Source: Onchocerca volvulus
Lineage: Eukaryota; Nematoda; Chromadorea; Rhabditida; Onchocercidae
NCBI GenBank assembly: GCA_000499405.2
Contig: HG738137.1
Coordinates: forward strand, 2,542,001 to 2,606,000
DNA: 64,000 nt
Reading direction: 5' to 3'
This document shows, piece by piece, positions 25,957-39,177 of this stretch; position 1 is the stretch's first letter; each line of letters begins with the position of its first letter. A program made the position numbers and the translations under genes. Under the pieces are notes generated by a model. That model was not told the DNA's origin. It saw only the letters and a program-made list of their open reading frames with translations, and did no database searches.

Positions 25957-28498
25957 TCACGTAAGTCGGATTATTTGTGTAAACCTTCTGCTATGACATA
26001 TTAGCCTGGTGGCGATTGAGGTATGGCTGTCAACAGATGCATCAATCGTATTCTTCTTTATGACAGGAAGCTGGGAAATGAAATTAAAAAAATTTTATAA
26101 AAAATAGAACTGATTTTAAAAGCATTTCTTCCTTAGTACTTAAATGCTTTGTAATCGAACTTCGATCAAATTTTAATTACTTTTTCATGTTTTATTAACT
26201 AAATGAAATTTTTTGGTAATTTAATATTTGTAGAAATACAACCATTTTCTTCTGAGTTCTTTCAATTTGACCAAAAAATTTGCACAAGATAGTATAGGAG
26301 ATGAGGGTATGAGCAATATCAAATTTCGAAGTATTTATTCGGTTTACCATCTGAATCAAGTGTAGTAGAGGGAGGGACACCTTTAAGTATGTGGACCAAT
26401 TTGGAGACAAGCAATCAAGACTAAGCCTAGGATTTGAGTCCAAAATTTGTCGATTACTCTCCAGAGACCACATTCTAATTCCTTCTGAATTTGATAGGGC
26501 GTTCAGTGATTGTAAACTATCGATTCTTCTCCCTCACTCCAATATTTAAAGAAGAAGTTAAATGATTCAACATTTTTATATCCTTTAAATTTTTGGTGTT
26601 AAAAAAAAAAAAAAGGAAAAAACTATAATTTTATTTCCTAGCTTTTCATGCTCAGTTTTAGCTGATTTACAAAATGAAATCTAAAATTTTTAATTCGAAA
26701 AATAAATAATTTTGGAAGTTTAAAGAAGCGAAATGAAGTCAAATTACCATTAATTTATTCATATGTAAATCAGTGGATTAAAGAACAAAATCCAAATTAT
26801 CTACTGGACAAATTATGATTCTGATATTATTCTAGAATATTTACTTATAGCTACTTCTAGTGTACCCTTAGACATTATCGATAAACACAATGTACTGATT
26901 GATTGATCGCAATTGAATTTTAATTGCAAATTTAATTGAACTCTTTTATGATTTGTCAAGAATCATTTGTTAGATAGTTGTGAAAATGCATAAAACAAGA
27001 GCGAATGGAAAATTCGTATAGCTTTCTTGGAAAAGCGAAATATTTTTATGAAAAATGATGCAAGAAATAGTGAAAGAAACGAAAATAACAATAGCATTGC
27101 TGATGCTATCTTTTCGGATACCAAAAGTTGTCTTTTTAGTTATATTAATCCCGTGGAGAATTCGCTTTAATTCGCCGTTTTCCATCTAAAATCAAGTTTT
27201 TTGATCAATGCTCCCCAAAGTGTTAAAACTCATTGCAATCCTTTTACTACGGAAAGATGAGATTTCAATCATTCTTGCAAGAGCAAGCTAAAACAGACTA
27301 CTGACTGCATTTTGAATGTTCCTTTGATTTTAAAATAGTAGAATTCTTAATATATAAATCGAATTGATGATTATTTTTTCTGATTTTTTTATTTTTTTGA
27401 TTTCTATGCATCCTAAAAAAATCTGTTAAATCTTCATTCCTTAATGATTGATTCAGAAACTGAAAAAGTGAGATGATTTTTTGATGATGGAGATAACTTC
27501 TGACCTTTAAATTATCCCACAAATCAACTGAACCACTGCCAAAAATCAATATCAATCGTATCATAATAGGAAAGATAAATGCATGCAATATTTCCTAAGG
27601 AAATCCAAATCATCTTATTATATATATCAAATTAACAGATACTGTAGTAAAAAAAAAAAAAAAAAAAAAAAGATTGCGAAAAATGAAAATAACTATTTGC
27701 TTCATCCTTTTCTTAACTATATTACATGTTTAATTAACAAAATCAATTTTGCTTCTTCTAAGTTTTAAACGACAACAAAGTAAGAAATGAGTGAGAAAGC
27801 AAGTTTATTCAAAGAGAGTACTTACTTATTATTTCGCTTTCCACCAATAATAAATAAAGTTTAATTTATCCAGAGATTATGCTGCCTAAATTATCTTTTA
27901 TTTTCATCAAATTAAAAAAAAAAAAAAAAGAAATAAAAACATGTTTTCGAGAATTACACATCGTTCCACTTGAAAAAGCTCTCTCATAGGATAGTATTTC
28001 TGTTTGTTTCATTCAACTATTAATATAATCTAAAGTTGTAAGAACTTTTGCATCGAAAGTTTTTCATTTAAAAAATACGCAAATTAAAACTTATGTACGA
28101 ATCGACATTTCTTTTTTTTACCACAAGAAATCATAACAATCTTCATCATTCAAATTATTTTTATAAAGTATGCTTCGAAAGCAACGATGTCTTTCTTCTT
28201 TTCGAAGTACAATTTATAAAAATTTGAGGAAAAAAAGATAATGAGTGATAATGAAAAAAAAGGCACGTATGGGATTGATAGATCAATAAACAAAATGCAT
28301 TTAAAAAAAAAAGAACATTTTGTAACATATAATTTCAAAATTTTATAATGAATATAAAAAAGTAGATAGCAGTGTTGTAAAAATCCTATTGTAGACAAAA
28401 AATAATTAATTAACCAAATATTTTACATTTTTCACCATTTTTTCCTGGCTAACCTGGTTGGGGGGAAGAACTTTGCATCTCTCACAATGGGACAACAT
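25957..28498 (-). CDS. possible six-exon gene, unknown, weak model
   Basis: A chain of small candidate exons on the minus strand joins in phase: 28454-28498 (starts ATG, reads LSHCERCKVLPPNQ), 27970-27999 (least certain), 27505-27594 (ends GSGSVDLWDNLK), 27122-27185 (MENGELKRILHGINITKK), 26381-26484 (GIRMWSLESNRQIL), and 25957-26070 (starts LPVIKKNTIDASVDSH, stops TGA). The product would be about 149 residues. Each exon has an AG acceptor and GT donor, and the junction phases 0, 1 and 0 match. The pieces SVDLWDN..GELKRIL and GIRMWSLES faintly resemble WD40 strand ends, but this is inference. In DNA this A+T-rich, short open frames with splice-like ends arise by chance, so this may not be a gene. 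Confidence 0.28.
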
Positions 28499-28578
28499 CC
28501 ATCATTTTAACCAATTCTTATTTATTTCTGCGAATTTTATGATGTTAAAATTGAATTTGAAATTATTGACTTTTAATT

Positions 28579-28580
<2 letters not shown>

Positions 28581-28617
<37 letters not shown>
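28581..28617. repeat. poly-T tract, 37 bases
   Basis: An uninterrupted run of 37 T residues between the weak gene model and the Cys-rich membrane protein gene. It is the longest pure homopolymer I noticed outside talin introns. Confidence 0.95.
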
Positions 28618-28618
<1 letters not shown>

Positions 28619-29083
28619 GTATTTTTGTAGGTAATATTTTACGACAGGAGCAAATGATCTTTAGAGTACAAAATAGACATCAATGAGAGGACATAGGATA
28701 TTCGGAAATTGTTTAGTTTACTTTTTAAATTTGTTAATTCTCTAAGTTTTCATTCGAAAATCACAATTTTCGAGAATTTTCAATAATGGCCGAACATAAA
28801 AAGGAAAAAAGAAATGCAAAAAATATAATAATTCAGCATGAGTCAATAATTTTTCTCAAATTCTGATGAATAACAATTATTGTTATCAAAAATAAACATA
28901 ATGTATACATGAGGTTTGTCCGATACAACTTGACACTAAAGAAATGCAGTATCTAATTGTGATGATGCCTTTTCAATCTTTGGCATTTAATCATTTTTGA
29001 CAAACAACATCGTCAGTGATATGATAGCGAAATTGAAGCATTACTTCAGTATTGTCATATTAACATAAATTGACTAGTCGATC

Positions 29084-32000
29084 TCACGTACGTCCGTAAT
29101 ACGGCCAATAGACGTACGGATTATACGGAAGCGTTTGAAATTGCTGATCTTTGTATGGCTGGTTTTGAGTTTCAATGAATACTCGTTTCGCAGTTTTACT
29201 AGCCTGAAAATGTGTGAAGTTATAGAAACGAAATGGAATCTTTTTCTTCAGAACTATTCGATTTGAAATTGAATTAATTTGAAGTATTTGATTCGAAGAA
29301 AAAGTTTGATTTGAAATAAAAGCTGATTACTGCAAGTAATTAATACAGCAATTATGAATGAACTTGAAAAGATGTTGCGCTGTAATTTCGTGCTTGTTGA
29401 TAAAATCCATAATAAATTTTAATGAGCGATAAATTTACCGAAAAAATTGAATCAGAGAATTTTTTGAATTCGAATTAAGTTAAAAAAAAAAAAAAAAACA
29501 GGAATGAATAAGAACGAACTTTGTGCGCATTTTATCCCGTTTCTAATCTCTTTTCTTATATCTTCTCTTTCCTGATCTACTCTCTATTTCTTAGTATAAA
29601 TTGAAAATGAAAACTAGTTCTGAAAAATAAGCCGAAGAAAAGAAATATTAAGGAATGATTAATTCATTAATACTTTCTTAAAATTAAGTTAATGATTATT
29701 ATTAATCATCAAATTTTGAAAAATCCCAGTGTATTATGCCATGTATGTGCATGATTAAGCCTCTAAAGAAGAAATCAAATATCAGATTGATTTTCAAATA
29801 TGTTGAAACTGAATCTAAGAATAATTATTGATGTTCTTCTAGTTCTTGGAAAAAAAAATTACAATGTATGTTAATGTTTAATTAGTACTGATCGTTTAAA
29901 ACATTATATTCATTAAAAAAATTCTGATGTGATTCTGATTTTTCAATTCTAATTTGAAAATTGTAATAAATATACTGATAGCAGTTCTTGTAAGCAATTA
30001 TCTTTCTCATATTTACTATACTTCTTGTAATCACTACTACAGCTGATAAAATGGTAGTATTTCTTAAGCTATAAGACTTGAAAAAGTTGACCAAATGTAA
30101 TGTTATAGTTATTTGAAATTTCTTTCTATAGATTTGTTTTTTTGATTTTTGCACTAAAATAATGATTAGTGAATTTTTGTTCAAAAAAAAAAAAAAAAAG
30201 CAAAAAGCAAAATCCGGAATTTCTCGATATCTGTTGATGTTAAGGGATGATAACAAAGTAATACTAAATTCTTGACAAATGAAATTGAAACATCTATAAT
30301 TATAAGGCCAATCCAGTGGTATTTTCAAAAAAATACACAAAAATATAATACATAATGTATTTTATAATTTATGGAAATTTGAATAAACGTAAAAATCATC
30401 TAATAGATTGTATTGAGGACATATCGTAATGCAATGTTGTAATGTAACATTTTTGAGTAAAAATTAAAATTTAAAAGAGAGAAGTACGCTTTCTGGTTTA
30501 GTAAAAATGTTCCACATTTGTGTTCATTTCTTTTGAATGGTAAATGAATGAATGAATTCTTTCTTGCTGTATAAAATACGAATTTCTCAGGCAGTAAAAA
30601 TTTTTGTGATAACTAGTAAGAAAGAATTAAAACATAACGAGAAAAATTTGAAAATTGCTGCATAATGATGGCAAAAAAAAAAAAAAAATGTGATTTGGGT
30701 AACGTATTCGCAATTGAAATTTTTCCCTGAATTTTTTTTTCTATTTGACAGAAGCAAGCTATAGAGTTCATGACAGTTTGTTGCAAGTATTTTTAAATTA
30801 TTACAAAATACATTTGAAAAGTGACGAATTTAAATTTAACACTGACAGAAAATTGTTTTTCTTTCCCTATCGGAAAAGTAAAAACCAATTTCTGGATGTT
30901 TTATTAAAATAATTTTATTTTAAATCAAAGTTCTAAACATCAAAGAATAGAACTAATAAACTAAAAAAGAAAATAAACGAACGAACCTTTCGTGCGCTCA
31001 AACAAGAAATACAGGTAGTGATACAAACAGGTAAAGTAAAGATAAGAGTTGCAATTGCTGCAGCAAATGTCAGGAAGATACCAATAGATGTCAAGGTATG
31101 AATCCTCACACCGCATCTGCAAAAATTCTATTTTGGATCAGTTTTTGAAAATTAAATTAAAGTAAACATTTTTTGAAAATTAAATTAAAGTAAACATTTT
31201 TTGAAAATTAAATTAAAGTAAATAGCTTTTGAAAATAAAATTCAAGTAAACAAAATGAACAGCCATACAGTCGTGTGTCAATAAGTGATGCAACTTTGCT
31301 GGAGATAAGAATGAAACAGGTAGAATGTAACATTATACTTGAAAAGAACTTCATCAACTAATGAAAATATCTCATAGTATACACTGTTTATCTAAATTTA
31401 TGAATTTTTTCAGTTGTCTTTTCCGACTCTTCAGAAAATTTTCATTTTAAATATCATATCATTCTTGTTGTATCTTAACTGCCAACAAGCAAAATTATCA
31501 AAAGTAATTTTGACTAAATGCAACAAATGGAATATTTATGATTACTGTTATTTCCTAAGATTTTGCAGTTAAGATTGCTTCGTTGGAAACTGCACTTTTT
31601 TAGCTTTTTTCCTTTTTTTTTTTTTTTTTGGAAATTTCGAATAAATGAACACAGTTCATGCTGATTAATTTCGCACGGATATCAATCTTACAACTAGAAG
31701 CAGTGGTAAACATAATGTCAGATATTCATCAACCAAAAGATTCTTAATCCTCACAATCTAACTCGAAGTGATAAGTAATAATTTTCAGATTTTTGAAACG
31801 AAAATCAATAATCCATTATTTCAAAGAAATATTCCTATTAATATTTAGTATTAGAATAAGTGAAAACAATATTGATAATATCTTTCTTGTTATCAAATTA
31901 TTTTCGCAATTCCAAGTCATAAACGGATGACTTGTTGTATTGTCCATTAATTAAATCTAATTGGATAAGATTTACGTATTTAATTCATGTTAAGACTTAA

Positions 32001-35000
32001 GTCTTAATCTATGGAGATATTATGGATATTCGAATATACAGTAGTATATACATATAAGAAATTTCATTTTGATAAGATTCTGTTAAGCTCAATTTGATGA
32101 AATCAGATTTTTGAATTTTGAAGCTTTTTTTCTTTTGCTAATTCCTCTTTATCCAAATTAGATATCCAATATTATCGTTAACTGATCGATTTTAATCAAG
32201 ATTTATACAACCCAGCATATGAAGGAAATATGCGAATTCGTATTGCGATAATTCAAATAAAAGAATCAGGTTATTTCTAGAATCAGTGCTGCTGCGAATG
32301 ATTTGGCATAAATCTAATGGAGTGATCTGATTTGATCAAATTTGTAAAAAATAAAAATAAAAAGAACAAATACCGCATATTACACTGAGGTTGTGCATTC
32401 TTCGGTAATCGTCCGTAAATACCACTGACACATGCACCATAAGTGAAAAACGAAGAATAAACTTCCTCACATTCGTCTTCGCATCGCAACCTTGATTCCT
32501 TATCAGACTGCATAAAATACCTGTAAATTGTTATCTTTGGACAATAAATTTTTGGCACTTTTTTCATTTTTTGCTTTACTCCAAATTTCAGCCGAAATAT
32601 TTTGCTCAAGTTATTTCTGCTGCAATTTATCACTGAAATTTATCACTAGAAATCTTTTTAGCTATTAGATATCACTTAACCATTTTCATCAGTATTGTTA
32701 CTAGTATTTTCTAATCTAACTAATTAAACAAGATTAAACATATTATAATTCATATCGTAGTGAAAGTAATTTTGATTTTAATTCTGTCCTTTGGTAACTA
32801 GAATTTACGTGTGATTACCGACATGTAAATCGCAATATAATCATCTACAACATATTAACTTATAGTGCAAAGAGAGATAATTTACAACATGTTAACTTCA
32901 GGACAAAAGGATTATGTTATCTATTTGTCAACTATAGTGTAATTTACAACAATTAATATGGCGCAAAAGGGAATTGTTTACTCCGTGTTATCCATAGCAC
33001 AACACAATTTACAATATGTTGATTATAGCGTAAAGGTCAAAAGGTCAAAAGTTTGATTATGAAATTTCAAAAAGTCTATTTCAACTTTTTGAACACTTAT
33101 TGCAATTAACATTGTGATTTGGAACAATCTTCAGTAGTTATCACATATAAAAATCTTTTCCCATTTGTGTCATTTAAAAATTTGCGGTGAATAACGATTA
33201 TCTTCAGATAAATAAACATTGAAATTTGTATTAGAAAATTGAAAGCGAAAGTATAGATTGATTTTACGCAAATTCACGCATTTTACTCCATTGAGAATAT
33301 CACTATTATTTCAAACACCAAAGTTCACAATTTTAGAAATAAAGATATAATTAGAAACGAAAGATTTCTTTCTCAGATACTTATTTAATTTGTCTCTTCT
33401 TATTTTGGAAAAATTAATGATTTTTCAGATGACTAGTTGAATTAGGCATATGATAATATGATAACAGTCTGTCTGTTCATCTTATCAATCGCATATCTTT
33501 GTATGTGACAGAAACCTTGAACTTTCGTCTCTAATTTTCGTTTTTTCCTCTCTTGTCCCATCTATTAGACATTTGAATATAATTTTCTTGATAATTAAAC
33601 TCAATCGATTATCTTAAAATTTGTATAAATATTCGATTTATTAAATAAATGCGGAAAAGATTAAAGTTATGTATTACACTAAGATAACACCGAGATGGAT
33701 TAAATATGGCCCATTTCCTAGCATGTATGTGTGTGATGGAAATGTCGCATTACAAAAGGCGCTTCAAATTATTTCCCATAATTTCTCTGACAATAAGAGA
33801 ACTTGAAGAGTAAAAGGAATTATTTCCTATTTCCCCAAATCATCCAACCCGAAAATTTATAAACTTTGATTTTTCTTAAATCCGTAAACTAATGCCACAT
33901 TTGTACGATTTTAATTAAGATTTAAATAAGGATTATTTGTCTTTATCTTATTTCATTTAAGATTTTTCTTTCTACAGCAAAACATCGACTGCATAGAAAT
34001 TTCTGATTCAAATCCAAATCCTGAATGACTTTTTGCTGTACTCTCAGAAGTGCTTTCGAGATTTTTCCGATTGAACTAAACTTGATGCCTGAATATTGAA
34101 TTCTAATAGAAGCGTATGATGTAATAGCTTAACATCAAATTAAAAATAGTTTGCATTGTTGAGAGAAATTCCAAAATATGTCTGACAAATTATTTCAAGT
34201 GACGAAAAGGATTTTGATTTAAAATAATTTTTTCTAGAAGAAAATTTTTTATTTCTCTTAGAACAATTTTGTTTTGCTATCTGAGAGGAAGTAAATATCA
34301 GCAGTTACAAAGGAATCGCTTATAAACTGGTTCCATCGAAACGAAAAAAGTTTAATATTTTCAACAAACAAGTTTGCTGAAGTGAAAATTCCTTTCTAAA
34401 TTATTTTTAAGCAATTGCAAATTTATATTTCCCGCTTATCATTTTTTCTTTCCCAATGAAAAATGTAACTGGCAATAAATTTCTGAGACATTTTTAGAAG
34501 TGATTTTCCATTGCGGAGGAAACGAAATTTCTTTTGAATCAACTGATCGATTCTTATGGATTACTGTATCCTCCAGCTAAATGCAAACTTTGATTTTTGA
34601 ACATCCGTGTAATGTTGAATGCGAAGATTCAAGGATTTAATCAAGAGCAATCTTCTCCTTGACAATGTGAAAGCAATCAGAGATTTTGTAGATTTAGGAG
34701 ATCCAAAAGCTTGTTTTAATATCACATTTAACGCATCCATTTTGTGCGTGAAAGGATTTTTGAAAATTAACGTCTTTCGAGCAAAAATATTCAAAAGTTT
34801 TAAGTTCAATCTGTCCGATGTCTCATAGTATTCTACATAGAATTAAATTAATTTTAAAGTTACATTTGCTTTTAGCGATTTAAATAAGTGAATATCGTGC
34901 AAAAATATTTGTAATCAAAGTGGTCCTTCGAGGTAATATTGGAATTTTTGATCAAACCAAACAAATTGGAAAAAAATAAGAAATAGAAATAATTATTCGA

Positions 35001-35961
35001 TCAGAAAGATCTTCAATTGCTAAACGAATAGTTGAAAAGATTGATAAAAATCGCCTTCTCAAAGACACTAAACAAGATAGATTTCTAATTTCGTTAAATG
35101 TAATAACATGCAATACATTGAGAATTTAAATTATATAAATTACATTGGGTAGACGAGCAAAAAATCAAAAGAAGAACTTATGCAGTGCTCAATCATAATA
35201 GTAATATAATAATAAATAGTGTAATGAAAGAAAAATAATAATAATAATAAAGTAATAATAAATAATTGGTAAAAGCAATGATATTGACTTAAGCATAAAA
35301 TTTAATAATGAAAGCGATTTCATACAGATGAATGTAATGAATAATGAGCACTAACATTATTATTTTTTACGTCAGTTAACATGATAATGATAATGTTATG
35401 ATGATAACGTGTTATTTATGCTACTCAACTTTCGCTATACTGAAATATAACGATTTTTACCACTTTTTTGACAAAAGTAAGTATTCACATTTCGAATTAA
35501 ATGAATAATGATCCAATAGCAATAAGTTTAAATAGTACTCCATAACAATAAGTTATGTTATCCACGAGGATCATAATTGTAATTATGTATACGATTATTA
35601 ATCTGTGATATGATCAAATCAGTTAATTAGGGAGCTAATATATTTTTTGGATATATATTCAGATAGTATCACACCAATGCATCGCATTTAAGCGTTATGT
35701 TAACTTAGATCATTTTTTTTTATCTTCAATTTCAGTTTTCTATATTTTTTTGGCTTATGAACGGAAGAAAACTTACCCAGGGGCGCATTTGCATATTTTT
35801 CCATCGAACATTTCGTTCGTATTGCATTGCGACGACGATTCGGAGCTACCAATCGAGTTTACGTCGGTTGGCTCAGTGGATGCGTCGATCTCCTGGGCGG
35901 AAGCAATAGGCAATGATACGGTGATAATGAATGTAACACAAGCGATCAGCAACAATCGCAT
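29084..35961 (-). CDS. unrecognised Cys-rich single-pass membrane protein
   Basis: Four exons join in phase into 193 residues: 35777-35961, 32374-32520, 30987-31116, 29084-29203. I do not recognise the family. The chosen ATG (35961) opens a clear signal peptide, MRLLLIACVTFI...ASA. A short Ser/Glu-rich stretch and an eight-Cys ectodomain follow (KICKCAPGYF, CEDECEEVY, YGACVSGIYGRLP, PQCNMRCG), then one hydrophobic helix (TSIGIFLTFAAAIATLIF), a Cys-rich juxtamembrane segment (CITTCISC, possibly palmitoylated) and a 40-residue cytoplasmic tail ending LPYNPYVYWPYYGRT. The layout is type I, facing out of the cell or into a secretory lumen. The frame stays open upstream to 36156 through Ser/Thr-rich repeat sequence, so a longer start is possible but would bury the signal peptide. 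Introns are long (1.2-3.3 kb) compared with talin. Confidence 0.8.
31146..31252. repeat. 28-bp tandem repeat, about 3.5 copies
   Basis: Three copies of a 28-bp unit (TTTTGAAAATTAAATTAAAG followed by TAAACATT) and a fourth diverged copy lie in the intron beginning about 30 bases from exon 3 of the membrane protein gene. Confidence 0.9.
32844..33040 (+). repeat. dispersed satellite-like repeat, copy A
   Basis: About 200 bases in the first intron of the membrane protein gene, made of degenerate units built on AATTTACAACATGTTAACT followed by a TAGCGCAAAAGG-like segment. Its inverse, with long matching stretches such as CATAGCACAACACAATTTA and TTGATTATAGCGTAAAGGT, is at 53783-53982. Confidence 0.85.
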
Positions 35962-37022
35962 GATAACAATACTTTTGCAGATGATGATGCAGCAGCTACT
36001 GCTCCTTCCTTCTACAACTGATGTTGTTGTTGTTGACGATGATGATGATGGCGATGGTGATGGTGATGACATTGTGTTGATTGCAAGTTGTTGTACATAA
36101 CTTGGTTGACACAGAGACAAACAGCGATCACTGATCGTCATCGCCCAAGTACACACTTATAAAGCATTCGGAGACATACCAAGAAGGTTGTCGAAGAAGA
36201 ATATTTTAATTCAGATACACTGAACAAAATGAAGGTCGATAGAGCTGAGATTCAGGCGGAGCATCGGAGCATTCCATGCGAAATTCTTTTGATCTCTTCA
36301 CTTTTGCACATAAATAGAATTTCTTAAGGAATTCTGAAGATGAACAAACTTTTTCATTCGTTTGGTTACGACATTGTTTCCTTCTCTTCTCTCTCTCTTT
36401 CTATCTATCCGTTTACTTTTCTTTTGAGCTTGCTATTGTCATTATAATGATCATTGTAATAGTTAATTTTTGTAATGAGATAATTGATCAAAGATAAAAA
36501 GAAGGAATATACCCAATTCATTGTGAAAAATCGCACCCATGAAACTGATAAACGACTCTCATCACCTCTGATAAATGATTTCTCTGCTCATTCCGTTTAT
36601 TTCGATTCTCCTTTTCGGGTTACAACAATTGTTCACATTGATAATGGCATCAACAACAATACAGGAAGAGATCAGTTATGCTATTGAAAGATGAGCTTAG
36701 ATTCAGAATCTCAGTTTCTTAACCAGTATTGAGGTCATTTATGGCTGTATTTACCTCTCTATGACAATTAAGCTGTCGGCTTTTATGCAAAATAAATAAA
36801 CTATTGAAATTTAATCCAATTATTTCTTATCTCTCTGATATGGCTTGTGAAAAAGGTGATTCCCCCTACTGCGTCTCCACACTTCGAATGAAATGGTATA
36901 TAAATGGGAACAACTGTCTAGACCAATTTCTCACCATAAAACTCATCAACACGATATAAATCATTCGGTCAAACTTTTGAGTCTTTGTCTTTCCCACAAC
37001 TTCTATCCTTCAACGATTGCAC

Positions 37023-37046
37023 ATGAAATGAAATGAAATGAAATGA
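37023..37046. repeat. (ATGAA)n microsatellite
   Basis: Almost five perfect copies of a pentanucleotide, ATGAAATGAAATGAAATGAA and onward. Confidence 0.9.
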
Positions 37047-39101
37047 CGATATATTTATCAAAACCTATTGTTGCTTTGATAATTCTCGAAATAATAAGAA
37101 TTCGATTGTTTTCCTTCTGAATAAGCTGTCATCTGTACATTAAGCAATATTTACACAAACATTTCGGTCGATCGTATATTGATTGCTATTGATTGCCAAT
37201 TTTAACTACTCTAAAAGCAACAATGAAATTTAATCACATGATAAGCTCATAATTCGATTTCTGAATTATGATAAATTGTAATGATTCAATAAAGACTGAC
37301 TGATATAATACAACAGAAGATAACAGTATCTGGCAAGTGTAGCATGTGAGAATTATCAAAAGAAAAAGCTAAATGAACGTTGCAGCCGTTTTTATTTTAG
37401 AATTATAATATAAATGATAATTTAAACTGAGAAAATAGGGACAGGAAGAACGAAATGTCATTACGTTTATTAAACGGTAAATTCTTCAAAACACGGTCGT
37501 CATTGAAAGTGTTCATTTTCTCTCCACATTTATCGTAATGTTGATATTGAAATAATCACAAAAAAAAAACAAAAAACAATTGGATGAATTTTTCTGGCCA
37601 TTATGAAGACTTTCCGAGAATACCCAAATCTTAGTCTGCAGATTATTAATCAAATTATAATAGATTATATATATGAAAAGAGAATTATTTTCCAAAATTT
37701 AGCATTACTAGTAATTTAATCTTTTTTATCGATATGGATTGTAACATTGGCTTCGAAAAACTAAAATAAAGAAATTGATCGAGCAATTCTGATCGGAATA
37801 TATCTTGCAATATCTGCTCAACTTCTTCATTTTGATTCAAAATTTAATGGTAAATAAAGAAGAAAGTGATGAAATTCTTATACGTATTCTAACATTTTTT
37901 ATAGCAACCTATGAAATAGCAAAGATTTGTTTGACAAAAAAATTTCACATTAAACTTCTGGCAATGGTAAGTTTATGTAAATAGTGTAGCATGTGAAATG
38001 AATGCAATTAATAATTATGTAAAATGAGTGCCATTAATTGAATGAAATTTGGAAGAGTGAAGCGTTTTCACAGGTTGGCACAGAACACAAAATTTTAAAT
38101 CGAATTTCATGATAAATGATTACATATTATTGATTTTAAAAGATATTTGCCTTGTTGAATTTTTATTAATTTATGCTTGCATGGAACATCAAATCAATAG
38201 TATTTTTGCATTCCATTTGTATTTTAAATGAATATTATCAATTCATTCTGGCTATATTCATGTATTTGAAATAATTTCAAATAACTGAATTGTAGAAAAA
38301 AGTCAGTTCATATTTCCTCTGCAGTTTAAATCTTTTGTACTTTTTGTAGATTTAATTTGTATTTGTTCAAAAGCTCAAATGTGCAGAAGTGCAAAATATA
38401 CGAAAGTTTTTTTTCTAAGTTATTCGACATCTATTTTGACCCGGAAATAGAGCAACAATAATATGATGATCATAAGAACAAACACCAAAGATGCTATTTT
38501 CTCGATGAATACTGGAATTGATATCGTTGCATTTTTGATATATCAATAATGATAATTTTTAAAGCGTCGTATATGTTTTCCTAATATTATTCATTAATCA
38601 TTATTCATATTATTCAGTGCAGAAATATAGCTACAGATTGTACTTGCGATCGATTTGCGCAATATTTGTCAAATAACACATCACAACAGAAATAATAATA
38701 AATTGCTATATTTCTTAGCATTTAATGTAACAAATACTTAATGAATCGAGTAATTTATGCTTCTCAAAAATTCTGTGAAAAGAACTGCAAAAAACTTGGG
38801 CTTCAAATAATTCACTCCGAACATTAATTAGCATTGCGGATGGATTACAAGTATTACATAAGAACAAGATGTATCGGTGAAACCGAAATATTTTATAATA
38901 TAAATAAAACGAAATAATCAAAGTAATCTGTTTGGGAGAAATTTGTAATATTTCTCAGGTAAATGAATCAGTTATCCATATCTGGACAAGGCCTTTATTC
39001 TCTCGTCTTCCGATTTGCTAACAAAGCTTATGAGCTATCGTGAGAAATGTTGAGATATTAATTGTCAGGAATGTTACAAGGATTGAAGCTTGTGAAAATT
39101 A

Positions 39102-39177
39102 TCCATCTTATCCTTAGTCCTCATATCCAGTCTTTTATTGTCCATCTTATCCTTAGTCCTCCTATCCAGTCTTTTAT
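39102..39177. repeat. 39-bp tandem duplication
   Basis: Two copies of TCCATCTTATCCTTAGTCCT plus ATATCCAGTCTTTTAT, 39 bases apart, differing at one base (A or C after the last CCTC). Confidence 0.93.

Noticed and set aside
30120..30340. Long minus-strand frame (152 codons, 29882-30340) in the last intron of the membrane protein gene.
   Set aside because: It is A+T-biased, contains a poly-Phe run from a homopolymer and has no similarity. It lies within an intron of a better-supported model.
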